Origin: Microbacterium sp. Bi121
Lineage (GTDB): Bacteria > Actinomycetota > Actinomycetes > Actinomycetales > Microbacteriaceae
Direction of reading: 5' to 3'
Length of the DNA: 64,000 bases
NCBI RefSeq assembly: GCF_918698005.1
Contig: NZ_CAKKLJ010000005.1
Span: 124,001 to 188,000, forward strand
Made by a program: the position numbers and the translations under genes. A model generated the notes under the pieces. The model made no database searches. It worked only from the letters and a program-made list of their open reading frames with translations, and was not told where the DNA came from. Shown one piece after another: positions 58,902 through 64,000 of this stretch; the stretch's first letter is position 1; each line of letters starts with the position of its first letter.

Positions 58902-59591
58902 ATGGACATCATTCTCGTGCCTGGTCTCTGGCTGGATGCCTCCTCGTGGGACGATGTCGTCCCTGCCCTCGAGGCCGCTGGGCTCCGCCCGGTCCCGGTG
59001 ACGCTTCCCGGCCTCGGCGAACCCGCCGAGACATCGGCCGGCATCGGCATCTCCGACTGGGTCGACGCCGTGGTGCAGCAGATCGATGCGGCGTCCGAAC
59101 CCGTCGTGCTCGTCGGGCACAGCGGCGGCGGCAACGTCGTGTGGGGTGCGGCCGACGCCAGGACAGACAGGGTGGCGCGGGTGATCTTGGTCGACACCGT
59201 GCCGCCTCCGCCCGAATCGGTCATCTCCGAGTTCGCGCTCGTCGACGGTGTCATCCCGTTCCCCGGGTGGGACTTCTTCCCCGATCAGGACGTCTACGAC
59301 CTCGATGAGCAGACTCGGGCTCGCACCCTTCCGCTGACGCGTTCCGTGCCGGCGCGCGTACCGACCGACCCCATCCAGCTCAGCGGTGCACGGCACACCG
59401 TGCCCGTGACCATGCTCATGGGCGGGATGAGTGCGGAAGAGTTGGAGAGCGAGCTCGACCAGTGGGGCTCATACGGCGACGAGTACCGCGCGCTCCGCGA
59501 CGTCACCGTCACAAAGGTCGGCAGCGGGCACTGGCCGCAGTTCTCGCAGCCCGCACGGCTGGGCGAGCTGATCGCCGCCGCCGCCCGCTAG
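58902..59591 (+). CDS. Alpha/beta-fold hydrolase
   Basis: 229 residues. The N-terminus is DIILVPGLWLDASSWDDVVP, the nucleophile elbow VVLVGHSGGGNVVWGAADA (Ser near 76), and the catalytic His is in VTKVGSGHWPQFSQPARL. This is the short alpha/beta hydrolase form common in Actinobacteria. Its substrate is unknown. It starts at ATG 58902; an ATG at 58872 would add ten residues of no clear similarity. It converges with fabG. Confidence 0.88.
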   Translation: MDIILVPGLWLDASSWDDVVPALEAAGLRPVPVTLPGLGEPAETSAGIGISDWVDAVVQQIDAASEPVVLVGHSGGGNVVWGAADARTDRVARVILVDTVPPPPESVISEFALVDGVIPFPGWDFFPDQDVYDLDEQTRARTLPLTRSVPARVPTDPIQLSGARHTVPVTMLMGGMSAEELESELDQWGSYGDEYRALRDVTVTKVGSGHWPQFSQPARLGELIAAAAR

Positions 59592-59601
59592 GTTTCGTTG
59601 G

Positions 59602-60312
59602 TCAGTGGCCCATTCCCAGGCCGCCGTCGACGGGGATGACCGCGCCGGAGATGTAGGCAGCGTCGTCGCCGGCGAGCCAGGTGACGACACCCGCGACCTC
59701 TTCCGGCGTCGCGAAGCGGGCAGCAGGGATGTTCGCCTTGTACTGCTTCTGGGTCTCTTCAGGCAGTTCGGCCGTCATGTCGGTCTCGATGAAGCCGGGG
59801 GCGACGACGTTGGCCGTGATGCCTCGGGCGCCGAGTTCACGAGTGAGCGAGCGCGCGAACCCGACCAGCGCGCTCTTCGACGCGGAGTAGTTGACCTGTC
59901 CTGCGGAGCCGTACAGGCCCACCACGCTCGAGATCAGGATCACGCGGCCGAACCGTGCTCGCAGCATGCCCTTCGAAGCCCGCTTGACCACGCGGAACGT
60001 GCCGCCGAGGTTCGTCGCGACCACACTGTCGAAGTCGTCCTCGCTCATCCGCATGAGCAGCGTGTCCTTGGTGATGCCTGCGTTGGCCACGACGACTTCG
60101 ACGGGGCCGAGCTTGTCCTCGACCTCGGTGTACGCCGCGTCGATGGAGGCGGCATCCGTCACGTCGGCGCGCACCGTGAGCGTGCCCTCCGGACCCTCAC
60201 CGCTTCGGGCCGTGACGGCGACGCGGTATCCGTCGCGGACGAACCGCTCCGCGATCGCGCGGCCGATGCCGCGATTGCCGCCGGTGACGAGGACGACGCG
60301 TTCTGAACTCAT
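59602..60312 (-). CDS. fabG: 3-oxoacyl-[ACP] reductase (FabG/MabA-like SDR)
   Basis: 236 residues. The Rossmann start is VVLVTGGNRGIGRAIAERF, then VVVANAGITKDTLLMRM. The catalytic triad is intact: Ser in LISSVVGLYGSAGQ and YSASK (Tyr/Lys) in VNYSASKSALVGFAR. The C-terminus NVVAPGFIETDMTAELPEE and FATPEEVAGVVTWLAGDDAAYISGAVIPVDGG has the FabG pattern. It reduces 3-oxoacyl-ACP in fatty acid synthesis. ATG 60312 has a GGGAG ribosome-binding site. Confidence 0.95.
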   Translation of the reverse strand: MSSERVVLVTGGNRGIGRAIAERFVRDGYRVAVTARSGEGPEGTLTVRADVTDAASIDAAYTEVEDKLGPVEVVVANAGITKDTLLMRMSEDDFDSVVATNLGGTFRVVKRASKGMLRARFGRVILISSVVGLYGSAGQVNYSASKSALVGFARSLTRELGARGITANVVAPGFIETDMTAELPEETQKQYKANIPAARFATPEEVAGVVTWLAGDDAAYISGAVIPVDGGLGMGH

Positions 60313-60443
60313 GAGTGCACTCCCGGAGGGCTGTTCGAAGGGACCCGAGCCATCCTATCCGGGCACATCTCCCCGCCCCGGGACACGAGATTCACGACAA
60401 GATGGATACGACCACCGAACGGCATCCGATGAAAGGTACCGCG

Positions 60444-60980
60444 ATGAGCGACAGCACGAACCAGGGCGATCACCCGGCGCTTCCGCCGCAGGCCCCGCCC
60501 TACTCGCCACCGCCCGCAGCCGCGCAGTATCCGGCGCAGCCCGCTCAGCCGCCGTACCCCGCTCAGCCGCCGTACCCCGCGGCACAGCAGTACCCGCCGC
60601 AACAGCAGTACCCGGCTCAGCAGCAGTACCCGGCCGCGCAGCCGTATCCCGGAACTCAGCAGTACCCCGGCGTCCAGCCGTACGCACCGTCCCGGCCGAC
60701 CAGCGGTCTCGCTGTGACGTCTCTCATCACCGGCATCGCAGGAATCGTCCTGAGCTGGGCCTTCCTGCCGCTGCTCGCCTCGATCGCCGCCGTGATCACC
60801 GGTCACATGGCGCTCAAGCAGACACGCACCAACCCGGCACTCGGCGGACGAGGCATGGCGATCGCCGGCCTCATCCTCGGGTACGTCGGGGTCGCGATCC
60901 TCGCCTTGACCCTCATCTTCGGGATCCTCTCGCTCTTCGTCATCGGCAGCGCGGGCTTCGTGCCCTTCCTGCTGTCCTGA
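60444..60980 (+). CDS. DUF4190 membrane protein with a Pro/Gln/Tyr-rich N-terminus
   Basis: 178 residues. After MSDSTNQGDHPALPPQ comes a low-complexity region of QYPxQ and PPYPAQ repeats to about residue 80. The C-terminus has two hydrophobic hairpins: GLAVTSLITGIAGIVLSWAF and a segment with HMALKQTRTNPALGGRGMAIAG, the DUF4190 pattern. Function unknown; Pro-rich repeats probably lie in the cytoplasm. ATG 60444 has GAAAGG seven bases ahead; the ATGs at 60402 and 60429 lack one. Confidence 0.85.
   Translation: MSDSTNQGDHPALPPQAPPYSPPPAAAQYPAQPAQPPYPAQPPYPAAQQYPPQQQYPAQQQYPAAQPYPGTQQYPGVQPYAPSRPTSGLAVTSLITGIAGIVLSWAFLPLLASIAAVITGHMALKQTRTNPALGGRGMAIAGLILGYVGVAILALTLIFGILSLFVIGSAGFVPFLLS
60525..60683 (+). 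repeat. Tandem QYPAQ/PYPAQ-coding repeats
   Basis: Degenerate repeats of about 12-18 bases (codons for Gln-Tyr-Pro-Ala-Gln and Pro-Tyr-Pro-Ala-Gln) make the low-complexity part of the DUF4190 gene. Copy number can vary by slippage. Confidence 0.75.
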
Positions 60981-61056
60981 CACGCGTGCCCCGACGCGGC
61001 GATCCTGCCGCGATTGCGACTCCGGCATCGCCCGCGCGGCGTAGGCTGGAGAGATC

Positions 61057-61422
61057 GTGAAACAGTCGCATGCCGCACCTGTGACCTCGCTCCCGCAATC
61101 CCCGCAGGACGAGGCATCCGGTCGTGTGCGCCGGTACTGGATCACCATGGGGATCCGAATGGTGTGCTTCGCGCTGACCGTGCTCGTGACGCCGTACGGC
61201 TGGTACACCTGGGTGTTCGCGGCAGCGGCTGCGATCCTGCCGTACATCGCCGTCGTGTTCGCGAATGCGGTGAGTCCGACGGCCACGCCCCCGGCCGAGT
61301 CGCCGACGCAGGAGCTCAGCGCCCCGGCTCCTGCGGCGCCTCCCGCTGCCGCCGATCCGACCATCATCACGATCCAGGAGCGTCCAGCTGTGACCGAACG
61401 CCGCGAGGACGACGAGAAGTGA
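61057..61422 (+). CDS. DUF3099 family membrane protein
   Basis: 121 residues. The N-terminus has a short polar segment, then YWITMGIRMVCFALTVLVTP and WYTWVFAAAAAILPYIAVVF, the two-helix DUF3099 pattern. The tail is Pro/Ala/Thr-rich and ends in acidic residues. Unknown role. GTG 61057 has a GGAGAG ribosome-binding site and a TAGGCT box nine bases ahead. It overlaps the next small gene by GTGA. Confidence 0.87.
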   Translation: MKQSHAAPVTSLPQSPQDEASGRVRRYWITMGIRMVCFALTVLVTPYGWYTWVFAAAAAILPYIAVVFANAVSPTATPPAESPTQELSAPAPAAPPAAADPTIITIQERPAVTERREDDEK

Positions 61423-61610
61423 CGCACGAATGCTCCCGCGCCGGCTGCCGGCGCGATGCGACGCAGCACATCGTGTGGCGCAACCCGCGGATCCACAGTG
61501 CCGATCGCGAGAAGATCTGGCTCGCCTGCGATGAGCATGCGGTGTTCCTGCGCGATTATCTGGCGGCGCGGGACTTCCCCGTCGCCGTCCGTGAGGGGCT
61601 TCCTGCGTGA
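61419..61610 (+). CDS. Small conserved Cys-rich protein of unknown function
   Basis: 63 residues. MTHECSRAGCRRDATQHIVW and then KIWLACDEHAVFLRDYL give three Cys and two His (CxxxxC, CxxH) that could bind a metal. Actinobacterial homologues occupy the same place before SURF1. Function not known. GTG 61419 overlaps the DUF3099 stop, and its own stop overlaps the SURF1 start. The small size and tight overlap support a real gene. Not an antisense artefact: it keeps the same spacing. Confidence 0.75.
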   Translation: MTHECSRAGCRRDATQHIVWRNPRIHSADREKIWLACDEHAVFLRDYLAARDFPVAVREGLPA

Positions 61611-62431
61611 ACAACCGGTTCGTCCGCTGGGGCGTCTACCTCCTCATCGCAATCGCCTTCGCGATCGCCTGCGTCTTCCTTTCGCAGTGGCAGTTCGACC
61701 GCAACGAGACCCGCGCCGCGGACATCGCGCTGGTCGACCAGAACTACGACGCCGACCCGGTGCCGCTGGACGACCTGATCGGAACCGACGGCGGGCTCGG
61801 CACCGACGACGAATGGCACCCTGTTCTGCTTCAGGGCGAGTACCTCGCCGACGAACAGGTCCTCGTTCGCAACCGTCCGCACGGCGGGACGAGCGCGTTC
61901 GAGGTTCTGGTGCCCTTCCAGAACGAGGACGGCAGGATCCTCATCGTCGACCGCGGCTGGGTTCCGCCAGGCGAAGGCGATACCCCGGATGCCGTCCCCG
62001 CGCCGCCGTCCGGCACCGTGGAGGTCACTGTCCGCCTGCGGCCGGGCGAACAGCTTCCGTCTTCGGGACGCAGCGCCCCCGAGGGACAGGTGCCGACGAT
62101 CCACCTGCCGACCGTCGCAGCCGGCCTCGACGGCGACGTCGTGACCAGCGCCTACGGCCGGCTCGTCGACGAGACCCCGTCACCGGAGACAGCACTCGGA
62201 GGGTTCGAGTCGCCGACCGACGATCCGGGCCCGCACCTGTCCTACGCGATCCAGTGGATCCTGTTCGGCGTGATGGGTTTCATCTTCATCTTCTACATGA
62301 TCCGCACCGAGGTGCAGAAGCATCGCGAAGAGGCGGAAGGCCGTCCCGCTGCGGCTCCGAAGGTGCGCCGGCGCGACCGGGACGCCGACGTCGAGGACGA
62401 GCTCCTCGACGAGGTCGGCAGCGGGCGCTGA
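61607..62431 (+). CDS. SURF1 family cytochrome oxidase assembly protein
   Basis: 274 residues. Transmembrane helices are at both ends: FVRWGVYLLIAIAFAIACVF and LSYAIQWILFGVMGFIFIFY. The family motifs are LSQWQFDRNETRAA after the first helix, FEVLVPFQNEDGRILIVDRG and WVPPGE in the extracytoplasmic part. SURF1 helps insert haem into cytochrome c oxidase. GTG 61607 overlaps the previous stop. The C-terminal tail is charged. It converges with trmD. Confidence 0.92.
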   Translation: MNNRFVRWGVYLLIAIAFAIACVFLSQWQFDRNETRAADIALVDQNYDADPVPLDDLIGTDGGLGTDDEWHPVLLQGEYLADEQVLVRNRPHGGTSAFEVLVPFQNEDGRILIVDRGWVPPGEGDTPDAVPAPPSGTVEVTVRLRPGEQLPSSGRSAPEGQVPTIHLPTVAAGLDGDVVTSAYGRLVDETPSPETALGGFESPTDDPGPHLSYAIQWILFGVMGFIFIFYMIRTEVQKHREEAEGRPAAAPKVRRRDRDADVEDELLDEVGSGR

Positions 62432-62441
62432 GCCGCGGCGG

Positions 62442-63134
62442 TCAGTCGGAGAGCAGATCGGGTCGACGTGTCCGCGTGCGTTCGAGCTGCTGCTCACGCC
62501 GCCAGGACGCGATGGCAGCATGGTTGCCGCTCAGGAGGACATCCGGCACCGCGCGCTCGCGCCACGCCGACGGCTTCGTGTACGACGGGTACTCGAGGAG
62601 TCCGTCCTCGTGAGACTCCTCGACGAGACTCTCCGGGTTGCCGACGACACCGGGGATGAGTCGCCCGATGGCTTCGATCATCGCCATGGCGGCGACCTCT
62701 CCCCCGTTGAGCACGTAGTCACCGAGGCTGACGAGGCGGACCTCGCCCAGGGTCGCGGCGTACTCGAACACGCGCTCGTCGATGCCCTCGTACCGACCGC
62801 AGCCGATGATGATGTGCTCGCGTTCCGCGAGATCGCGGGCCGTCGCCTGTCGGAACACCTCGCCGGCGGGTGACGGGAAGATGATCGTCGGTCGCGCGGC
62901 GCCGGACTCGCGCGTCAGCTCATCCAGGGCTTGAGCCCACGGCTCCGGCTTCATGACCATTCCGGCGCCGCCGCCGTACGGCGTGTCGTCGACGGTGCGG
63001 TGACGGTCGCTCGTCCAGTCGCGCAGGTCGTGCACGCGAAGGTCGAGGATGCCGGATTCGCGTGCCTTGCCGAGCAGAGAGAGCGCGAGACCGTCGAAGT
63101 ACGACGGGAAGATCGAGATGACGTCTACGCGCAT
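62442..63134 (-). CDS. trmD: tRNA (guanine-N1)-methyltransferase
   Basis: 230 residues. [20 protein letters not shown] at the N-terminus, then [53 protein letters not shown] and [20 protein letters not shown], which together form the SPOUT knot and substrate pocket. It methylates G37 in tRNAs with G36. ATG 63134 is six bases after TACGAT. The end of rimM lies 22 bp upstream on the same strand, as in the conserved rpsP-khpA-rimM-trmD order. The rplS gene, often next, is not adjacent. Confidence 0.96.
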   Translation of the reverse strand: MRVDVISIFPSYFDGLALSLLGKARESGILDLRVHDLRDWTSDRHRTVDDTPYGGGAGMVMKPEPWAQALDELTRESGAARPTIIFPSPAGEVFRQATARDLAEREHIIIGCGRYEGIDERVFEYAATLGEVRLVSLGDYVLNGGEVAAMAMIEAIGRLIPGVVGNPESLVEESHEDGLLEYPSYTKPSAWRERAVPDVLLSGNHAAIASWRREQQLERTRTRRPDLLSD

Positions 63135-63140
63135 GGGTCG

Positions 63141-63146
63141 ATCGTA
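63141..63146 (-). promoter_or_regulatory. -10 element (TACGAT on minus strand), leaderless trmD
   Basis: TACGAT on the minus strand ends six bases before the ATG at 63134. It lies between rimM and trmD and suggests an internal promoter. Confidence 0.48.
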
Positions 63147-63156
63147 CTCAGCGCCG

Positions 63157-63744
63157 TCAGTCGGCGTCTTCGGCCGCAGCGGCCGTGCCGTCGGCATCCG
63201 GGAGCTCTTCGAACAGCCCTGGAGGCGGCGTGACCGTGACGCGGCCGGCGGCGATGTCGACGGAGGGGACGATCGCCTCCACGAACGGGACCATGACCTC
63301 GCGCTCGCTCGCCTTGATGATCAGCAGGTCCTGCGCCGGCATGTGCTCGACGCGGACGACCTTGCCGATGACCGTGTCCTCACGGACGACGTCGAGGCCC
63401 ACCAGCTGGTGGTCGTACCACGCGTTGTCCTCGGGCTCATCGGCATCCTGGTCGATCCACAGGATGGCGCGCACGAGTCCTTCTGCACCCTCACGGTCGT
63501 CGACGCCGTCGATGAACACCACCGGGTTGCCGTTCATCACACGGTACTCGCGGACGGTGATCGACTTGCCGTGCCACGGAGATGCCTCCGGCACCTGCAA
63601 CGTGAACTCGGCCCCCGGGACGAAGCGTCGCTCCGGGTTGTCGGTGTACAGCTCCAGCTTGAGCGCGCCCTTGAGGCCGTGGGCCTTCACGAGGCGGCCG
63701 ACGCGCAGCTGGTTCTTGCCCTGGCTTCGGTCGTTGGCGACCAC
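63157..63744 (-). CDS. rimM: 16S rRNA processing protein RimM
   Basis: 195 residues. [20 protein letters not shown] starts the RimM domain; then [20 protein letters not shown] and [18 protein letters not shown] (PRC barrel beginning at [14 protein letters not shown]). The C-terminal segment has [19 protein letters not shown]. It helps mature the 30S head with ribosomal protein S19. GTG 63744 is one base after the khpA stop; a longer reading to 63783 overlaps khpA and is rejected. Confidence 0.95.
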   Translation of the reverse strand: MVANDRSQGKNQLRVGRLVKAHGLKGALKLELYTDNPERRFVPGAEFTLQVPEASPWHGKSITVREYRVMNGNPVVFIDGVDDREGAEGLVRAILWIDQDADEPEDNAWYDHQLVGLDVVREDTVIGKVVRVEHMPAQDLLIIKASEREVMVPFVEAIVPSVDIAAGRVTVTPPPGLFEELPDADGTAAAAEDAD

Positions 63745-63745
63745 G

Positions 63746-63976
63746 TCAGTCGTCCGCGACGTCGACGCGGACACGCTGCCCATCTGCCAGGGAGGAGATG
63801 AGCGTGCGCAGTGCCTTCGCGGTGCGGCCGCCGCGCCCGATCACGCGTCCTCGGTCCTCGGGGTGCACGCGCACCTCGAGGAGATCGCCTCGCGGCGAGG
63901 TGGAGGAGCTGATGCGGACATCGTCCGGGTGATCGACGATTCCCTTGACGATGTGTTCGAGCGCGGCGGCGAGCAC
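63746..63976 (-). CDS. khpA: KH-domain RNA-binding protein KhpA
   Basis: 76 residues with a single KH domain: LAAALEHIVKGIVDHPDDVR, then the GxxG loop in VIGRGGRTAKALRTLISSLA. With KhpB it binds RNA and affects cell division and ribosome function. GTG 63976 lies five bases after the rpsP stop. The rimM gene starts one base after its stop. Confidence 0.95.
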   Translation of the reverse strand: MLAAALEHIVKGIVDHPDDVRISSSTSPRGDLLEVRVHPEDRGRVIGRGGRTAKALRTLISSLADGQRVRVDVADD

Positions 63977-63981
63977 GGCGA

Positions 63982-64000
63982 TTACTCTGCGTCGGCGGCG
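63982..64000 (-). CDS. rpsP: C-terminus of ribosomal protein S16 (partial)
   Basis: Only the final codons (AADAE) and a TAA at 63982-63984 are visible at the right edge, in the position where rpsP belongs. Actinobacterial S16 has an Ala/Glu-rich tail, consistent with this. The gene continues outside the window. Confidence 0.55.

Noticed and set aside
60525..60683. Repeat region considered as a CRISPR or VNTR array.
   Set aside because: The units are in frame, code for a Pro/Gln/Tyr-rich segment, and have no spacers.

Overview
The window is a compact, high-GC actinobacterial chromosome segment. Gene content points to the family Microbacteriaceae, most likely Microbacterium or a close relative. 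Supporting signs are an ANTAR regulator beside polA, rbpA, the helY-tatC-tatA-pafC-pafB block, the actinobacterial glgA/glgC pair, the rpsP-khpA-rimM-trmD order, many GTG starts, and ATGA/GTGA stop-start overlaps. I see no prophage, insertion sequence, CRISPR array or rRNA; the only tRNA is tRNA-Leu(GAG). Family assignments come from motif recognition by eye, without database searches.

Layout. 0-11.4 kb: end of an ANTAR response regulator, a GNAT enzyme, a PaaI-type thioesterase, polA, a DUF885 hydrolase, an LLM-type flavin oxidoreductase and an MFS transporter. These are followed by a tightly coupled operon (SGNH hydrolase, YczE/YitT membrane protein, SUMF1-like protein, arginase-fold protein) in which the last two have altered active sites. 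11.4-16 kb: a second MFS transporter, a GNAT and two methyltransferases around two frameshifted genes (HEAT-repeat and GrpB families). 16-22.6 kb: a short UvrA paralogue, HdeD-like and SDR proteins, the NfeD/SPFH pair, a GDPD and rbpA. 22.6-32.4 kb, minus strand: a HAD phosphatase, trmI, FKBP lipoprotein, pafB, pafC, tatA, tatC, helY and lnt. The Pup-proteasome genes that often sit in this neighbourhood are missing. 32.4-41.9 kb: PAC2 protein, uppP, an M20 peptidase, tRNA-Leu, a ferritin-like/VIT protein, a helicase, a second SGNH hydrolase, a TrmH-family methyltransferase, a sirtuin and a histidine phosphatase.

41.9-52.8 kb is a complete branched-chain keto-acid and leucine degradation island. 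Branched-chain 2-oxoacid dehydrogenase genes (E1 alpha, E1 beta, E2) lie next to a divergent Lrp/AsnC regulator. A TetR regulator lies between them and a divergent operon of biotin-dependent carboxylase beta and alpha subunits, acyl-CoA dehydrogenase, MaoC hydratase and CitE-like lyase. Together they can take 4-methyl-2-oxovalerate through isovaleryl-CoA, 3-methylcrotonyl-CoA, 3-methylglutaconyl-CoA and HMG-CoA to acetyl-CoA and acetoacetate. Both regulator intergenic regions carry clear inverted repeats. The gene set matches the M. tuberculosis Rv2495c-Rv2506 locus in a different order.

52.8-64 kb: hydrolases, a DnaQ-like exonuclease, zinc-independent L31, an ABC ATPase, divergent glgA and glgC, serB, fabG, DUF4190 and DUF3099 proteins, SURF1, and the trmD-rimM-khpA-rpsP end of a ribosomal operon.

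A recurring signal is a TANNNT hexamer placed 6-8 nt before the start codon of at least 17 genes on both strands, usually without a Shine-Dalgarno sequence. This indicates widespread leaderless transcription and fixes several start codons.
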